Shown here: positions 25,028-37,618 of the stretch, piece by piece
Position numbering within the stretch: the stretch's first letter is position 1
How the letters are laid out: every line of letters starts with the position of its first letter
Source of the DNA: Plutella xylostella
Lineage: Eukaryota > Arthropoda > Insecta > Lepidoptera > Plutellidae
Length of the DNA: 64,000 nucleotides
Assembly (NCBI RefSeq): GCF_932276165.1
Contig: NC_064002.1
Location: 6,386,001-6,450,000 of the forward strand
Direction: 5' to 3'
Notes under the pieces: model-generated
The model's database searches: none
Seen by the model: the letters and a program-made list of their open reading frames with translations, nothing else
Told to the model about the DNA's origin: nothing
Translations under genes and position numbers: made by a program

Positions 25028-25500
25028 TCAAAACTTGATGTCCTGAAATCTAAGATCCCACAATGCCTGAAGACCAAGGTGTTTAACCAATGACTGTGTC
25101 TTGCCCACACTAACATACGGTGCCGAAACATGGACGCTGACCAAGGAAACTGTGCACCGAATCAGAGTTGCACAGAGAGCTATGGAGCGAGCTATGTGAG
25201 GCATCTCGCTTAGAGACCGTATTCCCATCCCAACGTGGTGATCCGCAAAAGGACCAAAGTGTTCGCCGTCAGTATGCGGGTCGCCGAACTGAAATGGGAG
25301 TGGGTGGGACACTTGGCTCGTCGGGAGGACGGAAGGTGGACAAAGGCGGACCACCTGCTAGATGGTCCGATGACATCTGCAAGGTTGCGGGGAAGCAGTG
25401 GACCAGAGCGGCACAGGACACAGGACCGGAAAAATTGGCGTACAGAAGGCCTATACCCAACAGTGGGCGATAGAAGGCTGCTGATGATAATGATGAAAAC
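25028..25500 (+). mobile_element. RTE-type LINE, 3' fragment of reverse transcriptase ORF
   Basis: Broken frames encode TYGAETWTLTKETVHRIRVA, AQRAMERAM, WEWVGHLARREDGRW and ARWSDDI-type segments, the usual C-terminal end of lepidopteran RTE-like ORF2. It ends with a 'cagtgggcgatagaaggctg' tail and tgatgataatgatg. Frameshifts and an in-frame stop show it is dead. Confidence 0.75.
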
Positions 25501-25813
25501 CAATCGATTATTTTAATTTATTAAACCTGGAAATTCTCGTACCTAGTTACCTAGACTTAGTAAGTACCAGATGTTCAGAAATATAATATACTTAAGTATT
25601 CCAACAAATATTGGCTAATAGAACATAATATTTAGCTAATGGAGAATAGATATCTACCTGCCATGTAGTTACTTAACTACTTGTAGGTAGTTCAACATAG
25701 TTTATTTTATTAGTATAATATTATGAGTGTAACCATCGAAGTATAACAAACTCGATCTCGTAAGTACCTATTTTACCACTATTATTATTTCACAGCTTCT
25801 TTTATCCGATGTT

Positions 25814-26943
25814 ATGATTACAACGAGATACAGACAAGTTAGTATAGCAGACATACTTCGCTTGCTAAGACGTCCGCTAGATTCAAAATTATCTTGTGAT
25901 AAAATATCCACGAAACTAATCAACATGTTGAACAATTTATTGTTTCTCTTAACATTAGGGATATGTTGGACCTGCGTTGAATTACAGACAGAAACGGAAA
26001 CAAAAACGGAACTCGCAGTAGTTGATTATGAATATGTGAAAAGAGCCACTAGTGATAACAGTATACTTATCGTTGATGTAAGAGAACCCAGTGAGGTCGA
26101 AGAACTTGGAAAGATACCGAACAGCATTAATATACCATGTAAGTATTTTTTTTTTACTTACATTCGGCTTTTGCATTATCCTAACTAATATTATAAATGC
26201 GAAAGTAACTGTGTCTGTCTGTCTGTCTGTTACTCTTTCACGCCAAAACTACTTTTTGAACTTACGATTTGAATATTACGGATTTGGTATACAGATAGTC
26301 TAGAGTAGTCTAGACCCTGAGAAAGAATATAGGCTAATACTTTTTATCGCGGTATTCCCGCGGGAAAACTTTTTAAGGCGAAGCGAAGCGCGTGGGAACA
26401 GCTAGCACATTATAATAACTCTTAGTTATATATATAGTCATTTCGCAATTTTAACATTTCATAAACTTTTTCAGTGATGACAGTCTCAAATGCTCTTGGT
26501 ACCGTATCCGATGAAGAGTTCCTAAAACTGTACGGTAGACAGAAACCATCTAAAGACGCGGAAATTATATTCTACTGCAGGACAGGAAAAAGAGCAGCGC
26601 AAGCACAACAATTTGCTGTTGACCTTGGATATACTAAGTAAGTATTTTGTACCTACCTGGATACCTAGCACGGGGCGAAAGACGAGGCAAACGTTTTCCG
26701 GCTCCCTCGCTCTCGAGGCCGCGCGATGTGAGCGAGCGCGATGCAAGACTTTTGTCACATCTAGCCGTGCGCGTCTTGAGCCCTGTGCAAGGTATGCTGC
26801 CTAACCGAATTTTTGTCTGCGTTCAATATTGCTAACTAGATATTTTAACTCTTAACTAAAAAAAATACATTATTTTCAGCACGAAGAATTACCGCGGAAG
26901 CTGGAGAGACTGGACCAAGCACACGCAGAACCACAGCTCGTAG
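25814..26943 (+). CDS. Rhodanese-domain protein with signal peptide-like start
   Basis: Exons are 25814-26138, 26475-26637 and 26880-26943. From the first ATG the protein is 183 aa; from the internal ATG at 25925 it is 146 aa. I prefer 25925 because it opens with a typical signal sequence (MLNNLLFLLTLGICW), which an internal position would bury. The rhodanese fold is shown by ILIVDVREPSEVEELGKIP (residues 47-65 of the short form), the active-site loop YCRTGKRA with C106, and the closing NYRGSWRDW. These are single-domain sulfurtransferases related to TSTD1 and Drosophila Hsp67Bb. Most act in cytosol or mitochondria, so a secretory start is unusual. The gene sits between the two cGLRs and is transcribed in the same direction as cGLR-B. 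Its role and any link to the cGLRs are unknown. Confidence 0.85.
26177..26405 (+). mobile_element. Helitron/SINE-like repeat, copy 2
   Basis: It starts 'ctaactaatattataaatgc', holds a tctg microsatellite, and ends 'aaggcgaagcgaagcgcgtg' and 'aacagctagc'. It lies in the first intron of the rhodanese gene. Confidence 0.55.
26638..26879. other. Rhodanese gene intron with GC-rich segment
   Basis: 26665-26790 is clearly richer in GC than its surroundings. It begins 'tagcacggggcgaaagacg' and ends near 'gtcttgagccctgtgca', an imperfect inverse pair. It could be a small foldback repeat; no coding signal. Confidence 0.35.
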
Positions 26944-28904
26944 TAATATGTACTTACAGAGAATTATGTACCTGTTTGCTTCTAACTAACTTCTTCTATT
27001 TCTACCCAGGTACAGAGATAGAGAATCCCTTTGCTTATACTTACTGATTCTGATTGTACTTATTTAATCAACTTCATAGTGTCAATAAATAGAAGTTCAA
27101 CAACTATAAACCGACTTCTAAAATCCCCAGAGATATGTCAAATCAAATCCCGCTTGAAAACGTTCCAAATTGATTTTGAAACCGTTCTCGACAAACTGTT
27201 CACCGCCTAATGTGCTCCGCTTTTTTCCAAATTTCCACATAACTAACCCCATGGATTTTTAGCCTGGTAAGTTAGTATCTATTTACTTTACAAGTACACA
27301 TATTTATTTAACTACCTATACTACATAACATAATCGATTATCGATATCGATTAGGTAGGTAGGTACTTACGATAGGGCGTAAGACAGCGTGACACTGCAA
27401 CAAGCAAAGTAAAGGCCGATTCGTAAATATCAGTGTTTGCTTCAGTGCTCTCAGTATCAATAATTTTCAATGTGCGAATCGGCTTATAATCATTATTATA
27501 CAAAATAGAACGGGTGATAACGGGTCGCCGCCGCCCGCGCCGAACCCGAGCCACGAGCGAGCCAGACAGAATGAAATCGGCTTCCTTCGGGCTTCGTTCG
27601 GCTCGATTCTTGTTTGCTTGTTTCTGTTTCTACTCTATGATTCGAGATAGACGAGTCTCGGTGCTGGCTTGGCTGACTTCAACAAAATAATGCTAATCAT
27701 TTAGATTAGAAAAATAACTCTATGGTTGAGAACGGATCCGATTTGTGTTTTGTTTTGCTTGTGACGTCTGTGGCTTGTGTTTATTATTTTGACGTTTAAA
27801 TTAAATAAACAAAAACAAGTGAAGATATTATTGAAGTGTGTTTATTATGTAGTACTTACCTACTCCACTAAAAAGTTATTGAAAGACTGAAAGTAAGTAA
27901 AGACCAAATTTTATAAGAACTTCTTATAGTGTAAGTAGGTAGGTATACTTACTTAATAAATAATCATATATTCGTACATACCTAACTACTTGCGTAGAAA
28001 GTGTTTTGTATCTACTATTATTACTAAAATAAAAATGCTATTCTTACCTACTTACAGACTCAATTTCCACCTTGGCTTGGTACTCTGGGCCTGAGAACAT
28101 TGCTGTTATATTATTGTGTTAGGTATATGCAGAACTTCAGTAAGCAATAGTACCTGGAACTGTGATTGGATGAAGTATCGTTGCGTTGGACTTAACTTTA
28201 AGTAACTTCATGAAAAACTCACAAGTGGGAAACTGGGCCATAATCATATCTAAATATTAAGTACTTATTATTTATGTAGGTATTTATTATTTTATCCTTT
28301 ATTGCACAAATATGAAGTGTACCAATAGAGGACTTAATGCTCAAAGCATTTTCTACCAGTCAACCGACAGGAAGTAATTACCTAGCTACAGGATACAATA
28401 TTGTGCAATCAAATCATTATTTTATGTAGGTAGTTAGTAATTTCAGTGGTGGTTAGTAGGTATTTATAGGTATATAGGTACTTATGATAAAGTTTAGCAG
28501 TTACTAAAAGGATTTATTTATTTAGGTATTTTAGGTGTAAACTGCTTTTCCCAAGCTTAGTTGAACATAAAAATATGTATAAGTACTTATACCCACTAGG
28601 TAGTAGGTATACTTATGTAATACCACTACCTACTTAGTATTACCTAGCTGAGTACCTAGGTAGTAGGTAAGTACCTAATTAGGTTGTGCACGTCGATTAT
28701 AGGGTATTTATAGATAGGTATTAGGTACTTACTTACTTAAATAAATATAAATATATCCTACCTATACAAAATTTATAATATCACTAAATTCACTAATCTA
28801 TGCTTGCCTCCGTCGAAACTCATCAAAGTCGAAACGCTAAGTCGCAACGAAACAGAATGGAACACGGCTGCTTTACTTCTTTTACAGATCCTTAGCACAA
28901 AACG
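26944..28904. other. Rhodanese 3' end, intergenic, putative cGLR-B leader
   Basis: Sequence rich in 'taggtaggtac' words. A local CG-rich patch lies at 27520-27570 (cgggtcgccgccgcccgcgc) with further CG-containing sequence to 27660; this is a candidate promoter for cGLR-B but nothing fixes it. A TTTACAG acceptor at 28882-28888 just before the cGLR-B ATG suggests a spliced 5' UTR. Confidence 0.4.
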
Positions 28905-31900
28905 ATGGCCTCGAGAAAGAAAAATATGGATGTGTTTCTTAAAGAAGTATTTGTTAGATACATTGCCATACAAGATGCGGACTACAAGAAGGCCCAATCA
29001 GTATTCAACAGTGTGTTTGACCAAGTTAAGCAGAAGATGTGTGAGCAAGACAGTTACTATGGGAAATATGCTAACGAAGTAAGTTAATGATGAATATCCA
29101 CCTATATGGGAAGGATCTACTACTATCTACTTAATAGGGAATAATGATAAAAGGGACCACTGCTGTAGAAGTCCCAATTTAACCCTGAATACCATAGAAC
29201 ATAATGGGTCGTGATGATGACCATAGAACAACGAGTAAACCACGATTGTGATGCCGAGCGCGAGCTACGGGCCGCCATACCGCTGGAACCTATCCCTATT
29301 TTAATGTTAAGCTCGTCTGTCTGTTTCTGCCCGTATACTGTCAAAGCAAGGCAGCCCAACATAAGTAATATTAATAATAGTAAGTAGCATAAAGTTCCCA
29401 TCTGAAACTCAGTGTAAACCCCGCTAGGTGCTAAACGCGGGCAGCGTGTACGACGGCATCAAGGTGGGGCGTCTCGACGAGTTCGACCTGGACGTGGTGG
29501 TGCGGCTCCCCATCAGCTACGAGGACGGGGACCTCGGCATCGTGGTCGAGAACCAGCGGCCCGGCTTCGTCAAGCTGAAGATCGCCAGCGCCTTCGACCA
29601 TCTTGATAAACAGCAGGTGAGTTTGTTGATCAGGAGGGTTATTTTGAATTGACGAAAGGACTAATGAAAGCTGTTGTGCAATTGGTATTTAGGACGTGAG
29701 ATTCATGGCTCGCATCATAGCGCTGCGACTGCGATTGTGTCTCAGTACCTATAAGCTTATAGGTACTATGATTAGATGTTTGTATACAGACAGACATAAG
29801 TGTAGATAATCGTTAGAAAACAATGTGATAAGCGGACACTCAAATAAGTACTTACATACTTCGGGCGATATATGTATAGCAACATCAGTAATGTTTGCAC
29901 AGAACAGAACATGACATGTAGGTAACGGCTTCCACGAAATATGTACCTATAAGCTTATAGGTACTATTTATGTGAGTAGATATTTGTATACAGACAGACA
30001 GACATAAGTGTAGATAATCGTTAGAAAACAATGTGATAAGCGGACACTCACATAAGTACTTACATACTTCGGGCGATAGCAACATCAGTATTGTTTTCAC
30101 AGAACATGACATGTAACGGCTTCCATGAAATATGTACCTGCTACGTAGCCGTAGGTTATAATTGACCTACCTACCCACTGTAGAATTCTACTGAAAGAAA
30201 GAAAGAAAATTTATTTATTTCTAACACACACAGAAACAACACATACATTTACAAGAAAAAGGTTATAAAGTAAATAAAAAAATAAGTAATTAAAAGCATG
30301 AATGTTGCTTCTCGGTGCTGAAAGTTGGAAAAAAATACTGGAGGTTGGTGGTCACAGTTCTGCATATTCCATACAGAAGGGAGGTAGGGTAGGTTAGGTT
30401 TTTCATCGACCTCTGCCGATGCCGTCGGTCGGCCGAGCACGACTGTGGTATGCCGCAATAGTACCAGTAGTCATGACTACTCATGACTTGCCTTCCATAT
30501 GCTGTGACCGGCTTCCAAGCTTTATTTCTGCCCCCAGGACTGGGAGAAGTGCCACAAGGTGACTCGGGACTGGCGCGATGCAGACAAGTACTTCCTACAG
30601 AACAAGTTCCGTCAGTGGATGCACCGGGTGGTGCAGCGAGCGGTCAACGACCTCGGCGGACAGGTGTCTGTTGGCGACGTGGTGTATTTGCTCACGTTCA
30701 AGGAGTCGGGTAAGGATTTATGGGACGACGGAGTAACATACCTCAGGTCGTTTTTCCACCGCACGCCGTCACCTTCAAGTCACGAGAACGAGATTATTTC
30801 AGGCCGAGTTTAATGTGACTTGACGGCGACGTGACGGATGTGCGGTGGACACGCGGCTAAAGCCGCGTACACAGCGGGCCAACGAACGCCAACGAACGTT
30901 TTTCGTTGACCTTCGTTGCCCTGTATTATGTATGAATAATATCCATCGTTGGGATCACCGTTGGCGTTCGTTGGGCGTTCGTTGGCCCGGTGTGTACGCA
31001 GCTTTAGTAAAATGTATGTACCTAGGTATGTAGGTACTGCTAATTCGGCGCCGTCATAATCTCGTTTTCGTGACGTGACGGTGACGGCGCGGCATGCGGT
31101 GGACAAACACTCTCATACCTAATTATGTTTTGTAATTCGTAGTGTTTTATTCTTTGCACTTGAATGTAACTAACAGAAAACGATTATAAAATTGATTAAA
31201 TGTTCGATTGTATTACCTACGTTGGGTAAGTACTTAAATATGTAGACTACGAATCACCTAATTTGACCAAAACAGGCGACACAATAATAATGTCAATAGC
31301 AACTCCGATTTATTCATGTAAGTATCTTATCATATACATACAGGATGTTACAAAAAGGGTATGACTCAGGGGGTCATTCTGAATAACTACTTAAGTAGTT
31401 CCCTGTTTTTTATTGCGAATTTCCAAAACTCGTAGAACTAAAGTTGTTTAGAATGACTCCGTGAGTCACCCCCCTTCGGCTTAGTATACTTACCCTTTTT
31501 GAACAATCTGTACCTATACCTCACTCATATTTCAGAATCATACCAAAACACAATACTGATTCCAGGGCCAGCGTACACTCTCAACATCCGGAACCAGAAG
31601 GGGGCGGAGGCGTTCACGCTGGACGTGGACCTGGTGCCGTGCATCCGGTTCATGCTGCCGCGCTGGCCCGAGGGGTACAGGTACGAGCCCCCCCCTGCTT
31701 GGTGCTTCTAAACGTGTCAGTGACATAAAATAGGGGTTTAGGGTTTATCATCGTAGTGAAAATATTAGCCAGTGAGAATGATGAGTGATTTTGTGTGAGT
31801 GATGCTCTTATCTTATTGACAGTTTCACACCTCTGCGTCAAGTTAATAACTATAACTATAAGCGCTGTGATTGGTTGGTGTTGTTTTATTCTATGGTATG

Positions 31901-34216
31901 ACTTTAGTTTACGCTTTGGTAGAGTGAGAAACTAGGCCTTAATATACAAACGATGTGACATCACAACCGATAAACAAAGGACTACACATTATGCGGGCCT
32001 GGCAAAGGATGTAGTAATCATAGCGAGCTATATTTGAGAGCTCAGTTAAACAATTGCGACTATATAATTTTAAACTTTGTGTTTGATAGACAGCAGGCTA
32101 TTTATACCATATCAGTATTACCTACCAGTGGTCGCCATGCAAGACGTAGCTTAATGTAGGTAGGTACTATGTTTAAGTTTTATATACTTATACTCAATAA
32201 AATACCTGCAATATTTTAGTCCTTACTTAACCCCAGAGTCCCTACGTATCTTGGATTACCTACAACCTCCCTACGTATAATAACTATTTTCCACCACGTA
32301 AGTAAGTATGTATCGGAGATAAGATACAATGTCGTTTATTTATGTAGGATAAAATTAAATAGGTACCTACATACGAGTATCTAGATCCTTCTACGAAATT
32401 GATAAAGCCATGTTTCAGCTCTACACGTGTAGATATAGCTAACCCACTTACACAACATGATATAGGTACTTACACGTATTGTATTGGTGGGGATTACCCC
32501 GTCTTTTCTTCTATTTGATGGGCGCGTCCTTAGGCAGTCGCGACTGAGACTAATCTAACGGGCCAATATAATCCAGACATATTCAGGCACTTTTCGGCCG
32601 TTTAGAAACCGAAATAAGGTAACCAGTTTCCTAAACGGCTTTATTCTACGTAACTGGTTTCCTATAAGACTTTTCATACCTTTATGTACCTCGGTAACTA
32701 ACTCGTTACATAAAAGTACTATGCTTCTGGTAACGCAGGTCAGTAGAAGGCAGTCAAGAGAAGAAATGGCTGGTGGTGCCGAAGCCCCTCAAGTCCTTGA
32801 CCGACGCGACCCTCAAGAACCGGTGCTGGCGCCTCGCCTTCCACGACTTCGAGAGGGAACACATCAAGGGCTGCGACCATTTGAAGATGACCATCCGACT
32901 GGTTAGTGGCTTATCTTTCTTATGCCAATAAAATCTATGGAAGTACCTATGTCTCTTCCATACATATACTGTCAAAGCAAGGCAGCAATACAATACATCT
33001 ATTAAGGTCGACTTTAGCTAAATGTTGCTTTGTGCAACCATAGAATTAAGAGTACCTACTAGTTATTAAAATTTTATGGTGCAACTCAGCGTAACCCTAA
33101 ATCTGATATCGTTACTTAAGTACTTCAATCTCCTTATTATGGTGTCGGTGACAAACTGACAACGGCACTATAATCCGAAGACAGTCCATGAACCCCATAT
33201 AGCTGATAAGAAAGTTATTTTAAATCATTGACATTAATTGCATTCTTTGTGATATTTTTATGAGGCGATAAGATAGTGTTAATTATGTTTGAACTAACTA
33301 ATTTAAATTCTAATGTGTTAATTATTTTATATTTTTATTTATAGAGTACATATAGACCAGTACATTGACAATATTGACATGCTTTCTTCGACTATTTCTA
33401 CTTCATCTAATTATTTTATTGTATCAACAGTTAAAAAAACTACGCGACGCGCTCGAGCTGCGTGAGATCGCCAGCTACTATATCAAGACGCTATTCCTGT
33501 GGGAGATCGACGAGCGACAGGACAAGAAGTACTGGCGGAACAAGATCAGCGTGCTCTTCCAACACATGACCAGGAAACTGTACGAGGCAGTCGACGCCCA
33601 CAACATCCCATACTTCTGGCAGCGAGACCACAACCTCATCGAGGGACTAAAACCCAGCCTGCAGAAACTATACGCGAGTAAATTGAAAAATGTCGTCAAT
33701 AGAATAGAGTCGAACGATATAGATAGCGTCGTCGCGGCTCTACTGACTCCTGAAGAGTTGGTAGACTTTAGAAGCTCAGAGTTTTACCAATCGTTTCCTG
33801 AGACGACTGTCGCGGATGTAGTGCCGTCTCCGTCAGTCTCCCGACAAGAGTCAAACAAGTCCATAACGGCAGTCGACGGAACCCAAAATGTCACTAGAGA
33901 TAATGAAACAAACGAGCTATTGAGAGAGCTACTCGCGTCCAACAAGCGACTCGAAGGCAAGTTCGAATCGCTTATCAAAAGAATCGAGAACAAAGTCGAT
34001 TGTTTAAGTAAGACTGTTGATGATCTCAATGCTCTGGTAAGAGCTAAGCCGTCTAGTCAGACTGAAACAGGTGATACTTTAGATTCCTTAAAGGATTTGA
34101 AGATTTCTGATGAAGAGAATGTCAAAGATACTCCAGTGAATGGGGAAATGATTATGAATGTGCTCAGTAGCATCAGTGCCGTAGAAACTGGCTCGGATTT
34201 ACTTATAAACTTTTGA
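28905..34216 (+). CDS. cGLR: cGAS-like receptor B with C-terminal coiled-coil tail
   Basis: Exons are 28905-29078, 29428-29616, 30538-30709, 31566-31680, 32739-32901 and 33431-34216, giving 532 aa. An in-frame stop 12 nt upstream (28893) supports this ATG. After a helical start (FLKEVFVRYIAIQDADYKKA) comes the nucleotidyltransferase core with G63-S64, E76-F-D78 (RLDEFDLDVV) and D200 (TLDVDLVPCI). The Mab-21 half follows with WLVVPKP, CWRLAFHDFE and ASYYIKTLFLWE. Unlike cGLR-A, the protein continues for about 130 residues past LLTPEELVDF into a polar tail. That tail contains a heptad-like helix (NELLRELLASNKRLEGKFES, then LIKRIENKVDCLSKTVDDLN) and an acidic end. All three acidic residues are kept, so cyclic-dinucleotide synthesis is likely. 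No hydrophobic N-terminal segment is present, so it is probably soluble. Confidence 0.93.
29745..30139. repeat. Two-copy tandem repeat, about 198 bp unit, in cGLR-B intron
   Basis: Copy 1 spans about 29745-29942 and copy 2 about 29943-30139. Both begin gtacctataagcttataggt and contain 'gataatcgttagaaaacaat', 'gtgataagcggacactca' and 'acttcgggcgata'. Copies differ by small insertions (an extra cagacaga, an extra tatatgta). The unit begins with a palindrome. Confidence 0.9.
30755..31105. mobile_element. Foldback repeat with a second MITE nested inside
   Basis: The outer ends are inverse: ccaccgcacgccgtcacc at about 30755 and 'gcggcatgcggtgg' at about 31090-31103, with 'cgagaacgagattat' and 'ataatctcgttttcgtg' just inside. 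The inner element has ends CTAAAGCCGCGTACACAGCG (30857-30876) and 'gtgtgtacgcagctttag' (30990-31007), with further inverse copies of 'ccaacgaacg'. It lies in cGLR-B intron 3. Confidence 0.75.
31340..31512. repeat. Foldback repeat related to 1168-1388
   Basis: Ends 'caggatgttacaaaaagggt' and 'acccttttt gaacaatctgta' are an imperfect inverse pair. Inside, 'gactcagggggtcattctga' pairs with 'agaatgactccgtgagtc'. It is in cGLR-B intron 3. Confidence 0.6.
31681..32738. other. cGLR-B intron 4, nothing recognised
   Basis: AT-rich intron with no repeat boundary or reading frame of note. Confidence 0.6.
32902..33430. other. cGLR-B intron 5, nothing recognised
   Basis: AT-rich intron ending in TATCAACAG. 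Its position directly before 'LKKLRDA' is the same as that of the last intron of cGLR-A. Confidence 0.6.
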
Positions 34217-37200
34217 AACTTTTTTTATGCGATTTGTTATTTTACTTATTTACATTATATTATCACGTACCTAGTTCGTAAGACTGAGATTATTTTTGTT
34301 TTAGTTCATACGGTCCCATGGGCCATGGGGCTATATAAGTATGGTATTCACTTTTCATCCTATTTTTATGTTATCAAAGTAATTTGTGATTTTATTTTAT
34401 GTTTAAGGATCTGTTTCATATTAAATTTTTATTACAATTTTTACTAGTATTTTCGAATTATGACTGGCCAACCATAAAAAAATGTGGGTTAAAAGTTCAA
34501 AACGCAATGTTACAGCCTTTATTAAGTTTTATTCCTTTGTTATAAACGGAGTAAAAACTAGATATACAAGTTCTTTGAAATATACAAGAATGCTAGAAAC
34601 GCCACATACAAACAGATAGTTATAGTATGACATAAATATCAGTTAAAAATATGCGGCTGTATTCAATTGATTTTGAAAGAAAGCAACCTTATCAACAAAC
34701 TTTAATTATCTAAAGCAACTGGTGTTTTGCGACCTATCCATAAATGTTGTTTATGGAAGAACCTAACTTAATGTAACTAATATTTAATGCAAATGTGTAC
34801 AAACGCTTTCTAAACAACCTTATAAAACATCCTAAAAGGACAAATCTAAAGGGTAACCAACTGCAATTTAAAAAATGCTAGTATCTATTTATCTAGTTCA
34901 ATAATTAGGGTTAATTTCAGCATTCTGTGTTGCCCAAATACAAACTCGTTAATTTCATTATCATCATTAATCGATACTTAAGTCCCATTCCTAAAAAAAT
35001 AATTAAACCAATATAATCTTGCTGAAATATTTACAGGATTTAAAACTACCTATGTTATGTTATAGCTTTATACTGCATGTTTTATATTTTGTAAATGTAT
35101 GGTTTAACATTTACAATGTAAGTAGTTCAATAGGTATAAAGTTAAGAGCACCTCACGCCATACTTTTTGACTTAAATTCAGTATTCTTTTCAGAGATGTG
35201 TATTTTTTAGTTCTTTCTCAGGACTGTTTAATTAAACTAATGCACCAGTCCCAAAAAAAAATACTGAACGTAAGCGTTTCATTTCCATTTTTACCTTGAA
35301 GCTTAGAACTTGCGTTGAAACGCCAATAGGTTATGCTTTTTTATGAGTTCTGTGGAGGACGTCTGAAGGGTTAACTACGATTTATGTTTTCCTCAAAGAA
35401 TAAGAGGTTTTGTTTATAACTTAGGTGTATTAATTTTTAATATTCTCAAGCTTGATTATTTCTCAATTTTGCAATATTTATTCAGGAAACAAATTAATGT
35501 GAACAGTGTTAACATGAAAGGCGCTAATCATCCATTCCAAAGCTAATTTTAACTTCAATCTCAACAATTTTCTACTAGCTACATATAATACAAATTAGAG
35601 TTACTCAACGCGCTATATTAATGAGCAATAAAATTACAGGGATCATGCCATGACACCGCATTTACGACGGTGAGAGAAAGTTATAGAAATGCGTAGCGTA
35701 ACTTAATCGATTGGATGTTATGAATCGTAAGTTACTAAATATCGGCTTATATTATACCAATACCTGCTCAAGTTAGGCTGTTATTCAAACATAAACATAA
35801 TGTATTGTTTCTTTCATACAAATATTTAATTAATTATATTTTACATTGGTATCTTATATAAACATAAATATAATGTGCAGTCCAAGCAGTATATTATTTT
35901 TGAATTAAACACCTAGTGACTTTAACTATACTTCTCAAACTGCGGGCTATATGAGTCTGACTTCATAAAGAAATAAAATAAATATTTAAAAACATAGAAA
36001 ATAAATTTCTTGAACATAAGTCAACTATAGAATAGAATTGTATAATTCAAGTATTTAAAAATAAATACAGATTGGTACTTAAATAAAATTTAGAGTCTGA
36101 GTTGTAAACATATTTATACAATAAACTATGAAATTATTAACGAAGTGGGACTCATATAACCACGAACGACTAGCTATCAACTCTTGGGACCAAACCGGTG
36201 CAATTTTAGCAAAAAATGTACAACAGCCAATATTTTGAAATATTATTACACAAACAATCTTGTCGATGTGGATTTGGTCCTCCTTTTGTATTCAAGATCT
36301 GAGAAATTGCAACAAGAATGTCGATGTTTTTTTAGTATTATTTCAATTGATTCGTAACAAATGTTCAAATATCCCACTGTATCCCGCTGCTAACAGCTGC
36401 ACCAAAAAGATAAACGTTTAGTATTAAAACTATTTGTAAGATGTTATTATTCATTTTCAGATCTTTTAGCGTTTAATTATAAGTAGGTATATCTTCTTGA
36501 TTCAATGTTACACAGAATTGTTTTTTTACTTTGATCCACGTTGCTACTTTAACTTTACAAGGTCCAATATCTTGTTAAACTTTATCCATCATGTCGCTCC
36601 GAATATAATAAACTTAACGTCTCTTTATTTTCTAACAATACGAGATAATAAGTATAATAGTATATATTTATTTATATACGTAATATATTATAATTAGAGG
36701 ATCTAAATATTCTAACATAGTACATGGTTAAAAGTCTAAATCATAACTACTTATAAGCATATATAGGTATAGTTTTGGAATGACGATAAGGGTTTGGGAA
36801 AAGAAATAGCTATGATATGTTCATATGCTATAAGTAGCTATAGTTAGACAATTTCTTAGGCTTTAGATGTGCCATTTAAATGTTTGCTGCTTCAATAGTA
36901 TAAAATAACGCAGAACTTATAAAATGTTGAAATAAAAAAATACAAAATGATTTTAACACTATGAATGTCACATCTAAATTTGAGAGAGTGCATTAACAGA
37001 AGCTTATCTATTTACTTACAACAGTGAAGAATATTTGTGACTATTCATACATTATTAATTTATTACAGTATTTAATGTTGCACTGAAAGTTCAGCAAGAA
37101 AACATCTTTTTATGTACTTACTCTGTGCTTCGATCGTATATCGAAAAAAAAGAATTAAAAAATCATCACAAATATTCGACATTGTTCAGTTAGGTACAAT

Positions 37201-37618
37201 AATCCAATATGTCGGTGATAATCGCCTCAATTTCTCAAATATTTCATGAATTATATTCTTTTTGAATAATATTCTTTCTTCATTGTCTTTTTTGATTGAA
37301 TAGTATCTTTAGTATAACAGATTTTCATATTCTACGTAAACTACTAAAGTTACCGTTGTTGCATACAAAATGCGTCATCATAAAACATACGAAGAAGATG
37401 TAAGCCGCAGATGACAGAAGAAAGTCGTTTTTTTTTCGCTTACGTAAATTACAAAATCTGTGCTTACACAACAATCCCACCTAACCAGAAGTAGTAACTG
37501 ACCAATGAATGAGTGGGGTACAATACAACCAAACTTACTGACCTGTATCACCAATCTTCCACAATATCGTTAAACTGAGACAATTGCCCCCAACAGGGAT
37601 GTGTGCTGGTGCCGTGAG
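34217..37618. other. Convergent 3' UTRs of cGLR-B and Arl8
   Basis: 3.4 kb of AT-rich sequence between two stops on opposite strands. A tttatt cluster at about 34517-34535 gives AATAAA-type signals on the minus strand, which would make a roughly 3-kb Arl8 3' UTR. No frame or recognisable transposon is seen. Confidence 0.45.

Noticed and set aside
25814..25924. Upstream start of the rhodanese gene as the preferred start
   Set aside because: It would add 37 residues in front of a clear signal-like sequence. Kept only as an alternative.
28804..29082. 92-aa frame beginning MPPSKLIKVETLSRNE
   Set aside because: It overlaps cGLR-B exon 1 in a different frame; the exon frame has homology and a proper donor.
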